A DNA stretch of 64,000 nucleotides from Flagellimonas pacifica (GTDB lineage: Bacteria > Bacteroidota > Bacteroidia > Flavobacteriales > Flavobacteriaceae): NCBI RefSeq assembly GCF_900215465.1, contig NZ_OBEH01000005.1, positions 186,001 through 250,000 on the forward strand, read 5' to 3'. Shown here one piece after another: positions 36,462-46,042 of the stretch. Numbering within the stretch: position 1 is the first letter of the stretch; each line of letters starts with the position of its first letter. The notes under the pieces are model-generated. The model was not told the origin of the DNA. It ran no database searches and saw only the letters and a program-made list of their open reading frames with translations. The translations under genes and the position numbers were made by a program.

Positions 36462-36914
36462 ATGGAACAAGAGCTCACATACAAAGATTATTTACGGCCC
36501 TTAAAGCTGGCCATCTTTTTTTCAGTTTTGGGCGAAGCCGCCATTTTCTTGATTTGGGGTATGTTGTTATTTCCGGAAGGCAACCTTATACATAAATTTT
36601 TATGGACGGTCATATTCTGTGGATTGGGAATGGGCGCCACCGTTGGCGCCATAATCGCTTTGTTCGTCGTAGGGAGGTGGAAGGGGTTGCAGGCCATCGT
36701 TCTTTGTGCCGAACTGTCCGGAATCGTCCTAGGGCTATTTTGCAACTATCTATGTTATAACCTGGATATGCACTTTGGATATTTTGGCGGAAAGGAAGTC
36801 CCGCTGTTATTTGTGATCAATGGCATGGTCTTGGCCATTCTGGGCGGGTCACTTGTAGGCTGGTTTTGCTTTTCGGAAAAGGGTAAAAGGATACTAAACA
36901 AATACAATATATAG
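36462..36914 (+). CDS. Four-helix membrane protein, unknown
   Basis: 150 residues with about four transmembrane helices (around 17-38, 45-68, 78-98 and 112-136). No recognised motif apart from Cys in helices 2-3. Packed 9 bp after the RNase gene and 2 bp before the phosphorylase gene, so it is cotranscribed. Function unknown. Confidence 0.65.
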   Translation: MEQELTYKDYLRPLKLAIFFSVLGEAAIFLIWGMLLFPEGNLIHKFLWTVIFCGLGMGATVGAIIALFVVGRWKGLQAIVLCAELSGIVLGLFCNYLCYNLDMHFGYFGGKEVPLLFVINGMVLAILGGSLVGWFCFSEKGKRILNKYNI

Positions 36915-36916
36915 AA

Positions 36917-38419
36917 ATGGAAGAAAAATCGAACACGTTAAAATATAAGCATCTAGGTATTTACACACAGAACGAAAATGTGGTGTATATGAGGAAAGAT
37001 TGCCATGTATGCATTTCCGAGGGCTTTGAAGCATTGACCAGGATCCGTGTGTCCAACTTCAAAACCTCGATCGTAGCGAGTCTCAACGTTATAACCTCCG
37101 AAGTGCTGTTGCCAGGTGAGATAGGGCTATCACAGGCGTCGGCAAAAAAATTAGGGGTCTCCGTTAACGACACCTTGAGAGTGTCCCATTTGGAACCATT
37201 GGATTCATTGAGCTACGTAAGGGCCAAAATCTACAATCAAAGACTGGACTATAATGCTTACGAGGCTATTATTACAGATATCATTGAAGGGGATTATTCC
37301 AATATACATTTATCGGCCTTCATCACGGCCTGTGCGGGTGACCGGATGGATACTGATGAAATATCGGATTTGACCAAGACAATGATAGCATCAGGAAAAC
37401 GATTGAATTGGAATAAGGAAATTGTTGTAGATAAACATTGTATTGGCGGACTGCCCGGAAACAGGACAACGCCTATTGTAGTGGCCATTGTTGCCGCTCA
37501 TGGACTAACCATGCCGAAAACTTCATCCCGGGCAATTACATCGCCAGCTGGAACGGCGGATACCATGGAAGTACTGACCAACGTTACCCTTTCGGCAGGA
37601 GAGATCAAGGAAGTAGTGGAAAAGGAGGGTGGCTGCCTTGTGTGGGGCGGAACGACCCAGCTTAGTCCGGCAGATGACATTCTCATAAAAGTGGAAAAGG
37701 CACTGGACATAGACAGCGAGGGACAACTTATCGCCTCTGTACTTTCCAAAAAAGCGGCCGCAGGTTCTACCCACGTTGTTATTGACATTCCCGTTGGTGA
37801 AACGGCAAAGGTACGAAGCACTGAAATGGCCGAAAAGCTCAAGGAACATATGGAAACCGTGGGTAAGGCCGTAGGATTGCATGTTAAAGTAGTCCTTACG
37901 GAAGGAACACAACCGGTAGGTAGGGGAATAGGCCCCAATTTGGAGGCAATTGATGTTTTGGGTGTACTGAAAAATGAAAAAAATGCTCCCCAAGATTTAA
38001 AGGAAAGGGCACTTATGTTGGCGGGAACCTTATTGGAACTTTCAGGTAAAGTTGAGGAACAAAAAGGGCAGGAAATAGCGAAACACGTGTTGGAATCGGG
38101 CCAGGCCTATAAAAAATTTGAAGCCATCTGCACGGCGCAGGGCAGGTTTTCAAAAACGTTTGTTGCCCCCTATCAATTTGAGATGCATGCCCCCAAGTGT
38201 GGGACCATCAGAAAAATAAACAACCGCAAAATTGCCAAGCTGGCCAAGTTATCTGGTGCCCCACAATCGAGCACTGCTGGAATTCTAATGAATGCTCGTT
38301 TGGGGGAGGAAATTGAAAAGGGCCAATTGCTGTACACACTTCATGCGGAATCGAATGGAGAGCTCAATTACGCCCTTGAGTATTACGAAAATCATGATGA
38401 CATCATTGTAATCGATTAG
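36917..38419 (+). CDS. AMP-phosphorylase-like enzyme (thymidine phosphorylase family)
   Basis: 500 residues, longer than bacterial thymidine phosphorylases (about 440), with an extra N-terminal domain (about 1-95). The phosphate/nucleoside site reads DKHCIGGLPGNRTTPIVVAI (about 172-191), the form seen in archaeal AMP phosphorylase, rather than the bacterial KHSTGGVGD form. SPAGTADTMEVL and GGTTQLSPADD follow. By analogy it would cleave NMP + phosphate to base and ribose-1,5-bisphosphate. The PRPP synthetase nearby supports a nucleotide-phosphate role. The preferred base is unknown. Confidence 0.83.
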   Translation: MEEKSNTLKYKHLGIYTQNENVVYMRKDCHVCISEGFEALTRIRVSNFKTSIVASLNVITSEVLLPGEIGLSQASAKKLGVSVNDTLRVSHLEPLDSLSYVRAKIYNQRLDYNAYEAIITDIIEGDYSNIHLSAFITACAGDRMDTDEISDLTKTMIASGKRLNWNKEIVVDKHCIGGLPGNRTTPIVVAIVAAHGLTMPKTSSRAITSPAGTADTMEVLTNVTLSAGEIKEVVEKEGGCLVWGGTTQLSPADDILIKVEKALDIDSEGQLIASVLSKKAAAGSTHVVIDIPVGETAKVRSTEMAEKLKEHMETVGKAVGLHVKVVLTEGTQPVGRGIGPNLEAIDVLGVLKNEKNAPQDLKERALMLAGTLLELSGKVEEQKGQEIAKHVLESGQAYKKFEAICTAQGRFSKTFVAPYQFEMHAPKCGTIRKINNRKIAKLAKLSGAPQSSTAGILMNARLGEEIEKGQLLYTLHAESNGELNYALEYYENHDDIIVID

Positions 38420-38422
38420 CCA

Positions 38423-39562
38423 ATGAAATCAAGGGATAAAATATTGATTATTGGAGGATATGGGACTGTTGGGTCGATAGTGTCGCGGCAATTGGCAATG
38501 CGCTACCCATCAAAGGTTATCATAGCCGGACGAAATAAAGATAAGGCAGTGCATTTCATAAGGGAGCACGGCTTATCCGCATCTGCCATATATATGGACA
38601 TCGAAATGGGCGATTTCCAAGAGGTCAGATTTGATATGATCCACACCGTGGTCAATTGTTTGGAAACCATGGACATGTCCTTTCTTTTGGAGTGTATCAA
38701 TCTGAATATAAACTACACCGAGGTAGGTGCATCCTTTGAGACGCACAAACGATTTTTTGAACTGTCCGAATATATCGACAACGGACAGGGCCTTGTTATA
38801 CCAAGTGTGGGATTGATACCGGGATTGTCCAATATACTGGCATATAACGGTGCCAAGGAATTTACTGAAGTAAGGGAGATACACAGCTATGTCATGCTAG
38901 GCCTTGGTGAATCCCATGGGATTGATTCTATCCGTTGGATGTTGAAAAAGACGAACAGTGCGTTTAAGATCAAAACCAAAAAGGGCAAGGTATCGGTCCG
39001 CGGGTTTACCAACCCGAAATCGACCAGATTGCTGAACGAGAAGAGAGGACGGGCCTTCTATCTTTTTGATTTTTCGGACCACCATATTATACCGCTTTTC
39101 GTAGATGTCGAGGCAGTCGATACCCGAATCGCTTTTGACTCCCGGCTAGTGACCAAGCTCTTTCACCTTTTTCAAAAAACCGGGATCCTTAAATGGTACG
39201 AGCGGTTGAATCCAAAACAGTTTAAAAGGGTGTTGGACTTCCTGCCTATAGGTTCTGAACGTTTTGCTTTACAGGTAGAGATCATGGGTTGCGATAGCTT
39301 GAGAATGAGCCAAAAAGCTGTGTATATCGTGACCGGGGATAACGAAGCTTTGGCCACTGCCACGGTAACTTCCTTTGCAGCCGAGCTGTTATACAAAAAC
39401 ACAGAACTGAAAGGATTAAAGCACATAGAAGAAATACTTGATTTTCGAGAATTAGTGAAATATCTGGAAAAACATAACATAACAATAAAAAACGAAAGAG
39501 GATATGAAAACAATACTGTTCAGCCTTCCGGGAAACCAAGAGATTACGGAGTTATTGGCTAA
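38423..39562 (+). CDS. Saccharopine-dehydrogenase-like oxidoreductase
   Basis: 379 residues with an N-terminal NAD(P) fold (ILIIGGYGTVGS, residues 8-18) and the family layout of Sacchrp_dh_NADP proteins (VNCLETMDMSFLLECI, GLIPGLSNIL). The real substrate is unknown, and relatives act on varied imino or ketone substrates. The last 59 bp overlap the start of the PRPP synthetase gene in another frame. It sits between the phosphorylase and PRPP synthetase genes and so is probably part of that pathway. Confidence 0.8.
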   Translation: MKSRDKILIIGGYGTVGSIVSRQLAMRYPSKVIIAGRNKDKAVHFIREHGLSASAIYMDIEMGDFQEVRFDMIHTVVNCLETMDMSFLLECINLNINYTEVGASFETHKRFFELSEYIDNGQGLVIPSVGLIPGLSNILAYNGAKEFTEVREIHSYVMLGLGESHGIDSIRWMLKKTNSAFKIKTKKGKVSVRGFTNPKSTRLLNEKRGRAFYLFDFSDHHIIPLFVDVEAVDTRIAFDSRLVTKLFHLFQKTGILKWYERLNPKQFKRVLDFLPIGSERFALQVEIMGCDSLRMSQKAVYIVTGDNEALATATVTSFAAELLYKNTELKGLKHIEEILDFRELVKYLEKHNITIKNERGYENNTVQPSGKPRDYGVIG

Positions 39563-40394
39563 AAAAATGAAAGGGGAAATCGGTGAGGCCCAATTAAGAA
39601 AATTCCCGGACGGGGAATCCTATACACGCATACTCTCCGATGTTAAGGACAAATGCGTGGTCCTGGTCTGCACCCTGAACCAACCGGATGAAAAACTATT
39701 GCCGCTATATTTCTTGAGCCATACGGCCAAGTCGCTCGGTGCCATGTGTACATGTTTGGTGGCACCTTATTTGGCCTATATGCGACAAGACAAAGTGTTT
39801 AAGGTAGGAGAGGGAATTACATCGACCTATTTTAGTAAATTGATTTCAGGATTTGCGGACAGTATTACCACCATTGACCCCCACCTGCACAGAATAAGCT
39901 CCCTAGGTGAGGTATACGATATTCCAAATAGGGTGATCCATGCTGCGGACGACATTGCAAAATGGATAAAGGAAAATATTCACAACCCTGTTTTAATAGG
40001 TCCTGATTCCGAAAGTGAACAATGGGTATCAGAAGTGGCAATAAAAGCGGGCGCACCATTTACGGTACTGCAAAAAGTTAGGCACGGTGATCGGGATGTA
40101 GAGGTTTCCGTGCCCGATGTGGATAAATACAAAGAAGCGACCCCGGTATTGGTGGATGATATTATCTCTACTGCACATACCATGATAGAAACCTTGGAGC
40201 ATTTAAAAAAAGCGAAAATGAAACCTCCCATATGTATTGGTATCCATGCCGTGTTTTCTGGTAGTGCCTATCAGGACCTGTACGACGCCGGTGCAGATGA
40301 TGTTATAACCTGTAACACGATTCCACACATGTCCAACAAAATTGACCTAAGTAGTGTCATTGCCAAGGAAGTAATGGAATTAATGCACCATTGA
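39504..40394 (+). CDS. prs: Ribose-phosphate pyrophosphokinase (PRPP synthetase)
   Basis: 296 residues, a little shorter than housekeeping Prs (about 310). Motifs are FPDGESYTRI, YLAYMRQDKVFKVGEGIT (ATP loop), DPHLHRI and VLVDDIISTAHTMIETL (PRPP/ribose-phosphate loop). Makes PRPP and AMP from ribose-5-phosphate and ATP. Sequence features suggest a divergent, accessory Prs. The ATG at 39504 lies within the 3' end of the dehydrogenase gene, and the stop overlaps the next ATG by 1 bp. Confidence 0.92.
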   Translation: MKTILFSLPGNQEITELLAKKMKGEIGEAQLRKFPDGESYTRILSDVKDKCVVLVCTLNQPDEKLLPLYFLSHTAKSLGAMCTCLVAPYLAYMRQDKVFKVGEGITSTYFSKLISGFADSITTIDPHLHRISSLGEVYDIPNRVIHAADDIAKWIKENIHNPVLIGPDSESEQWVSEVAIKAGAPFTVLQKVRHGDRDVEVSVPDVDKYKEATPVLVDDIISTAHTMIETLEHLKKAKMKPPICIGIHAVFSGSAYQDLYDAGADDVITCNTIPHMSNKIDLSSVIAKEVMELMHH

Positions 40395-41047
40395 TGCCCA
40401 TGAGATATGCCATCATCATCATTTTGTCAATGCATGTTTTGAATATTTGTGCCCAAGATAATATGTTCATTGGGCAACTGTCCAAGAGGATGGTCGTGCG
40501 CGAAAATTATGATGAAAATGGAGTTTTTCTAAATAAGCAAAAATTTGAGTCAGGAGAGGTAGAGAACATGGATGGATATTATGAAATAGAGGTGGTAACC
40601 GAACTTTATGACGAAGAAGAGAAGTTGACCGATACCTACACGACAACCTACCGATGCAGGCCCAAGGAGTCGAGCATCATGGTCATGGCCTTCCCCTTTG
40701 CGGAACCAAAGTCAAAGAAAACCGAGATCAATTCGAATTCCAAAAATTTTAAGGAGTTATATGATCTGGGTAATTTAGAGGAAATCGAATTGGAGATATC
40801 ATTTGACTCAGGGCTTTTGGATTTCTTTGGCTCCAAAAGCAAAATAAGGATTTTTGATAGGGTTCTGGAGTCCGATGAAAATGCAAGGGAAATTAAATCG
40901 AAAATCAATATAAGGACCTATGCCCTGGGTATACGGATAAAGAGTTTCAATTACGAGGTTCTGGAAAAATTGACCGAGAAGGACCTATTATCGTTTCAGA
41001 AATTTACTGAGGAAGATGGCAGTTATTTTACGATGACCTATAAATGA
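40394..41047 (+). CDS. Exported protein of unknown function
   Basis: 217 residues from the ATG at 40394 (a TTG in frame three bases earlier is unlikely; the ATG at 40403 is possible). A signal peptide ends near the AQ of ICAQ (about residue 21), then a beta-rich, Glu/Lys-rich domain with no recognised motif. It overlaps the next gene by 4 bp. Role unknown. Confidence 0.65.
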   Translation: MPMRYAIIIILSMHVLNICAQDNMFIGQLSKRMVVRENYDENGVFLNKQKFESGEVENMDGYYEIEVVTELYDEEEKLTDTYTTTYRCRPKESSIMVMAFPFAEPKSKKTEINSNSKNFKELYDLGNLEEIELEISFDSGLLDFFGSKSKIRIFDRVLESDENAREIKSKINIRTYALGIRIKSFNYEVLEKLTEKDLLSFQKFTEEDGSYFTMTYK

Positions 41048-41349
41048 TTAGAAGTATGCGGAATTATGATACACTTTCAGAAGCTATTAACGGTCTACAA
41101 CAAAGGGGGTATACCCATGATTTTAATTTAAGGCCACATTGTTTGGAATGCGCAGGGCTAAAACTGGAAATACACCCGGAGGATTTTAAAGTCGACGAAA
41201 TATATCGTTTTGAAGGGATGAGCAGCACCGATGATAATAGCATTCTATATGCCATATCCTCCAAGAATGATATCAAAGGAATTTTGGTGGATGCCTATGG
41301 AGTCTATGCAGAACAGATTTCAGAAGAAATGAGAAAAAAATTACGATAA
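41044..41349 (+). CDS. Small protein of the 'phosphoribosylpyrophosphate synthetase'-named family
   Basis: 101 residues. The pattern LSEAINGLQQRGYTHDFNL, then HPEDFKVDEIYRFEGMSSTDD and ILYAISSKNDIKGILVDAYG is a common short Bacteroidota family that databases label as PRPP-synthetase, although it has no Prs motif. Cytoplasmic, probably stress-related. The label should not be taken as enzyme activity. It overlaps the previous gene by 4 bp. Confidence 0.75.
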   Translation: MIRSMRNYDTLSEAINGLQQRGYTHDFNLRPHCLECAGLKLEIHPEDFKVDEIYRFEGMSSTDDNSILYAISSKNDIKGILVDAYGVYAEQISEEMRKKLR

Positions 41350-41371
41350 CACTTAATTAAATATATATACT

Positions 41372-43489
41372 ATGGAAAAACATGAACATCATAAGCACGA
41401 AAACATGGATCATTCTAAAATGGACCATGACAAAGAAGACCACTCAAAAATGGACCACACGAAGCACGACCACTCTAAAATGGACCATGGAAAGGGGGGG
41501 CATTCTGGCCATAACCCCGGGCATGGGCAAATGGGACACGACCATCATAAAATGATGATAGCGGATTTCAGAAAACGGTTTTGGGTTACATTGATACTCA
41601 CCATACCGATTCTGTTTCTCTCACCAATGATTCAGGAATTTTTCGGGTACGACTTGTTGCTGCCCGGCAATCCCTACATTCTCTTTGCGCTTTCCAGTAT
41701 CGTCTATTTCTATGGGGGCTGGCCTTTTCTAAAAGGATTTTGGTCCGAAGTAAAAAAAGGCGCACCGGGAATGATGACCTTGATATCAATGGCCATCAGT
41801 GTTGCCTACTTTTATAGTACGGCTACCGTTTTCGGTTTAAGGGGCGAGGATTTCTTCTGGGAGCTCTCCACATTGATAGCCATTATGTTATTGGGGCATT
41901 GGATAGAAATGAAAAGTGTCCTTGGCGCCTCAAAAGCACTGCAACTTTTGGTGAGTATGATGCCGGCCGAAGCCCATCGGGTAAAAGGGGACATCGTAGA
42001 GGATATCAAGCTGGAAGAGTTGTTGAAGGATGATATCATTCTGGTCAAGCCCGGAGAAAAAGTACCGGCCGATGGAATTATAACGGAAGGCACGAGCTAT
42101 CTGAACGAATCCATGCTCACCGGGGAATCAAAACCCGTAAAGAAAGAATTGAACGACAAAGTAATCGGAGGGTCGGTAAATGGCAATAGCACCTTAAAGG
42201 TAAAAGTGGAGCATACGGGAAAGGACAGTTATCTCAACAAAGTGATTACGATGGTCGAGGAAGCGCAGAAGACCAAATCCAAAATGCAAAACCTTTCGGA
42301 CAGGGCCGCAAAGTGGTTGACTTACATTGCCTTGGCCATTGGTTTTGGGACCTTGGCCGTTTGGCTCATTTTAGGGTTCCCCTTTGTTTATGCTTTGGAA
42401 AGAATGGTAACCGTAATGGTTATTGCATGTCCACATGCACTGGGTCTGGCCATTCCATTGGTGGTAGCGATATCAACAGCGGTTTCGGCCCAAAACGGCC
42501 TGCTTATACGAAATAGGACAGCGTTTGAGGAATCCCGAAAAATATCAGCTTTGTTATTCGATAAGACCGGGACCCTTACTAAAGGTGATTTTGGCGTTAC
42601 ACGTATAGAGTCTCTCAGTAGTTCCTATGCCAAAGATGAAATTCTTAGGTTGGCCAGCGCCCTGGAACAAAGCTCAGAACACCCTATTGCCGTCGGAATC
42701 ATAAAAAAAGTGAAAGAAGACGAAATAACCATCCCAAAACCTGAAAATTTCAATGCGATCACCGGTAAGGGTGTTGAGGCCAAAGTGGAGGGCAAGCAAA
42801 TAAAAGTGGTGAGTCCGGGCTATTTAAGGGACGAAAAAATTACGATTCCCGAAGATGCATACAGCGATGCCGCGGAAACTGTGGTTTTTGTACTGATAGA
42901 TGGGGAGTTGGTTGGATACATCGCACTTGCTGATGAAATCAGACCAGAGTCGGCAGATGCCATTCGGGTATTCAAAAAGAACAATATTAAAGTACTTATG
43001 GCGACGGGGGACAATGAAAGAACCGCCAAGGCCGTAAGCGAAAAACTTGGCTTGGACGGCTATTATGCGGAAGTTTTGCCGCATCAAAAAGTAGAAATCG
43101 TCAATGATTTGCAGGCCAAGGGAGAATTTGTTGCCATGACAGGTGACGGTGTCAACGATGCCCCCGCCTTGGCAAAGGCCGATGTCGGCGTTGCCGTTGG
43201 TTCGGGTACCGATGTAGCAGCTGAGACCGCCGATATTATTTTGGTGAACAGCAATCCGCAGGATATAGCCAATCTGATTTTGTTCGGAAAAGCGACCTAT
43301 AACAAAATGATTCAAAACCTTATTTGGGCAACAGGTTATAACGTGGTCGCCATTCCGTTGGCGGCAGGTGTTCTGTATTCGTCGGGATTTGTTTTGGGCC
43401 CAGCCGTAGGTGCCGTGTTCATGAGTCTTAGTACGATAATCGTAGCCATCAATGCGCAATTATTGAAGAGAAAAATAGGGAAGAAATAA
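41372..43489 (+). CDS. P1B-type copper ATPase, CPH (CopB-like)
   Basis: 705 residues. The N-terminal 55 residues are a His/Met-rich repeat of the DHSKMDH kind and the domain lacks a CxxC HMA motif. The membrane motif is CPH (Cys353-Pro-His355) instead of CPC, placing it in the P1B-3/CopB group (Cu+/Cu2+ export). DKTGTLT carries phosphorylated Asp397. The GDGVNDAPALAKADVG segment is present. Likely removes copper from the cytosol. It is followed without gap by the MFS gene. Confidence 0.95.
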   Translation: MEKHEHHKHENMDHSKMDHDKEDHSKMDHTKHDHSKMDHGKGGHSGHNPGHGQMGHDHHKMMIADFRKRFWVTLILTIPILFLSPMIQEFFGYDLLLPGNPYILFALSSIVYFYGGWPFLKGFWSEVKKGAPGMMTLISMAISVAYFYSTATVFGLRGEDFFWELSTLIAIMLLGHWIEMKSVLGASKALQLLVSMMPAEAHRVKGDIVEDIKLEELLKDDIILVKPGEKVPADGIITEGTSYLNESMLTGESKPVKKELNDKVIGGSVNGNSTLKVKVEHTGKDSYLNKVITMVEEAQKTKSKMQNLSDRAAKWLTYIALAIGFGTLAVWLILGFPFVYALERMVTVMVIACPHALGLAIPLVVAISTAVSAQNGLLIRNRTAFEESRKISALLFDKTGTLTKGDFGVTRIESLSSSYAKDEILRLASALEQSSEHPIAVGIIKKVKEDEITIPKPENFNAITGKGVEAKVEGKQIKVVSPGYLRDEKITIPEDAYSDAAETVVFVLIDGELVGYIALADEIRPESADAIRVFKKNNIKVLMATGDNERTAKAVSEKLGLDGYYAEVLPHQKVEIVNDLQAKGEFVAMTGDGVNDAPALAKADVGVAVGSGTDVAAETADIILVNSNPQDIANLILFGKATYNKMIQNLIWATGYNVVAIPLAAGVLYSSGFVLGPAVGAVFMSLSTIIVAINAQLLKRKIGKK

Positions 43490-44715
43490 TGGACAAAAAA
43501 GAGAAACTCAGTAGGATATTTTTGGTTTTATTGAGTTTGTTCGTGGTGATGCTGGGGTATGGGATTTTATTGCCCACCCTTCCCTATTACACAGAAAGAC
43601 TGGCCCTAAAGGACAACCTGGACACCGATCTGGTTAATTTCCATATTGGAATGTTGACCAGCATCTATCCATTGTTCCAGTTGATTTTTGTAGTGCTGTG
43701 GGGCAGATTATCGGACAAATACGGTCGCAAGCCAATTATTATTGTAGGGTTGATGGGATTTATTGTGATGCAGCTACTAACGGGATTTGCCACTTCGTTG
43801 GCGATGCTTTATGTCGCTCGCATATTCGGAGGCATATTCACCTCTTCCGTGATTCCTGTCAGCAATGCCTATTTGAGCGATATTACTTCTGAGAAACGCA
43901 GGACGAAGATTATGGCCTGGTCCGGTGTGGCAATTAGCTCAGGAGTTATTTTCGGGCCTGTTCTTGGAGGGTTTTTATCCCAGACCAATTTTCACTACAA
44001 GTACTCCCTCGGCATTCTCCATTTAGATCGGTTTTCCGTTCCCTTTATATTGGTTTCGCTTTTGGGTTTTTTCGTATTGTTTGTTGTAATAAAATGGTTG
44101 AAAAATACCGCTATAAGTGACAAGTTTGTTTCAGAGGGGACAAAATTCAGGTGGTCCTTCAGCAGCTATTTTTTAGTGTTGTTGCTACTGTCCTTTGTAA
44201 TGCAATTTGTGGTGACCCTTTTTGAAACGGTATTTTCTATCTATGGAAAGGATGAATTGTCGTTCAATAGCAATCAGGTGGGAATCGGCTTTATGCTCTG
44301 TGGATCCGTAATGGCCATATTGCAGCCCGTTTTTGCGACTTATGGCGAAAGGCTCTTGACTACAAAACAACAAATTGGTACGGGGTTGTTGATTTCTGGG
44401 ATTACCCTGATCGTTTTTCCATTCTTTAAGGATGAATTCGTGATATACGGGCTAATTGTTGTGTTCGCCGCAGGAGGTGCCATGGTAACCCCCAATTTAC
44501 TGTCGGCAATCTCGTTGATTTCCAAAGAAAACACCGGACAAAATATTTCCATTCAAAGTTCTACAAACAGTATTGGACAGATTTTAGGCCCTGTGTTGGG
44601 GACATGGCTGATATCGGGAGGATTTTATTATCCATTTGTAATTGCGGGATCGGTCGTTTTATTGGCTTTGGCCCTGGTTTTGCCTTCCTTAAAACTAAAC
44701 CTTGAACCAACATAG
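43489..44715 (+). CDS. MFS transporter
   Basis: 408 residues with about 12 transmembrane helices. The conserved loop GRLSDKYGRKPIIIVGL between helices 2 and 3 and the GPVLGGFLSQ motif C point to the DHA1 drug:H+ antiporter group. The ATG shares its first base with the stop of the copper ATPase gene. Substrate unknown; detoxification is possible. It is followed by a 116-bp gap that shows nothing clear. Confidence 0.9.
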   Translation: MDKKEKLSRIFLVLLSLFVVMLGYGILLPTLPYYTERLALKDNLDTDLVNFHIGMLTSIYPLFQLIFVVLWGRLSDKYGRKPIIIVGLMGFIVMQLLTGFATSLAMLYVARIFGGIFTSSVIPVSNAYLSDITSEKRRTKIMAWSGVAISSGVIFGPVLGGFLSQTNFHYKYSLGILHLDRFSVPFILVSLLGFFVLFVVIKWLKNTAISDKFVSEGTKFRWSFSSYFLVLLLLSFVMQFVVTLFETVFSIYGKDELSFNSNQVGIGFMLCGSVMAILQPVFATYGERLLTTKQQIGTGLLISGITLIVFPFFKDEFVIYGLIVVFAAGGAMVTPNLLSAISLISKENTGQNISIQSSTNSIGQILGPVLGTWLISGGFYYPFVIAGSVVLLALALVLPSLKLNLEPT

Positions 44716-44831
44716 GGAAAGCCCGAACAAGTCAAATTGAACTCCGATGAAGATCACGAAATCGGTACAAATCGATAGTCCCCGAGGAAGGACTGCAGAG
44801 GATTAAGATCAAAGATTAAAAAAACACTTGG

Positions 44832-46022
44832 ATGGATTATAAACGGATAACTGAAGAACATCATGAAAGCGCATTCCCGAACGGTTCCGATAAGTCGGAG
44901 TATATTGAATTGGTACGTTCCGGCGAACCCTATTTTCTAAGGCTAAAAAAAGTCATTGAAAATGCACAAAATGAAATCCATTTACAAACGTACATTTTCG
45001 AAGATGATGAAACGGGAAACAGTATTGCAACCTCATTAAAGGAGGCGGCAAAACGAAATGTCAAAGTCTATCTTCTTTTGGATGCCTATGGCAGTGCTGC
45101 ACTTTCGGATGGTTTTGTACAGAATCTTTCAGAGAACGGCATCCTTGTCAGATTTTTTTCTCCTTTATTCTCCCTTAATAATTTTTATTTGGGGCGCCGA
45201 ATGCACCACAAAATTGTTGTGGGAGATGGTAAACAAGCGTTGATAGGGGGCATCAATATTGCGGACAAATACCATGGAGGCCAAGATTCCGAACCTTGGC
45301 TTGACTATGCTGTGTTGTTGGATTGCCCAGCAGCCAACGACCTGCAAAAACTGTGTAGTGATTATTTCCTTAAAGAAGGGAGCGCCCGAAGAATTAAGCC
45401 CGTCCTGCATTCAGCTGGCAAGGCGCTTGTTGGAATTAGACAAAACGATTGGCTGAAGAACAAAACAGAGGTCTGTGATGCTTATTTCAACGCAATACTT
45501 CGGGCCAAAGAAGAAATAGTTATTGTAGGCTCTTATTTTTTGCCGGGGAGAAGATTGGCGGGAGCGCTGAAAAAAGCCGGAAAAAATGGCGTAAGTACAA
45601 CAGTGATTCTTGCTGGCATCAGTGATGTTCCCATGGTTCGCCGAGCGGCCACACATTTGTATTCATCGTTTCTCCAAAATAATATGACGGTATATGAGTG
45701 GAACAGGTCAGTAGTACATGGTAAGGCGGCTGTCGTTGACAACCACTGGTCTACCATTGGTTCGTTCAATCTGAACAGCCTTAGTTGTTACGGTAGCATA
45801 GAGATGAACGTAGAAGTTTATTCAGAAGGTTTTGCCAGAGTCCTGCGGAACGATTTTGACCATGTTATGGAACAATGTGCCCAAGTTACCTATGAAAGCC
45901 TTGATAAAAGATCAAGTGTATTGGACAAGCTGTTCAATTGGTGTGCCTATCAATTGGTCAGGACCACAATGCTTATACTGACCTTTTTACCGCACTTAAG
46001 ATTTTTTAAAAATTACCGCTAA
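44832..46022 (+). CDS. Phospholipase-D family, cardiolipin-synthase-like
   Basis: 396 residues with two HKD motifs: HHKIVVGDGKQALIGGINIAD and HGKAAVVDNHWSTIGSFNLN. This arrangement is that of cardiolipin synthases and related phosphatidyltransferases. There is no N-terminal double membrane helix as in typical Cls; a short C-terminal hydrophobic stretch (YQLVRTTMLILTFLPHL) may bind the membrane. It resembles ClsB-type enzymes. Likely part of membrane repair or remodelling. Confidence 0.9.
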   Translation: MDYKRITEEHHESAFPNGSDKSEYIELVRSGEPYFLRLKKVIENAQNEIHLQTYIFEDDETGNSIATSLKEAAKRNVKVYLLLDAYGSAALSDGFVQNLSENGILVRFFSPLFSLNNFYLGRRMHHKIVVGDGKQALIGGINIADKYHGGQDSEPWLDYAVLLDCPAANDLQKLCSDYFLKEGSARRIKPVLHSAGKALVGIRQNDWLKNKTEVCDAYFNAILRAKEEIVIVGSYFLPGRRLAGALKKAGKNGVSTTVILAGISDVPMVRRAATHLYSSFLQNNMTVYEWNRSVVHGKAAVVDNHWSTIGSFNLNSLSCYGSIEMNVEVYSEGFARVLRNDFDHVMEQCAQVTYESLDKRSSVLDKLFNWCAYQLVRTTMLILTFLPHLRFFKNYR

Positions 46023-46042
46023 TAAAATGCCTTAAAACAGTT

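Noticed and set aside
41044..41349. PRPP synthetase activity of the 101-residue protein
   Set aside because: The family carries that name in databases, but no ribose-phosphate or ATP motif is visible; the true Prs is at 39504.
41384..41545. Tandem repeat at the start of the copper ATPase gene as a possible CRISPR or satellite
   Set aside because: It is an in-frame codon repeat for a His/Met-rich tail, without spacers.
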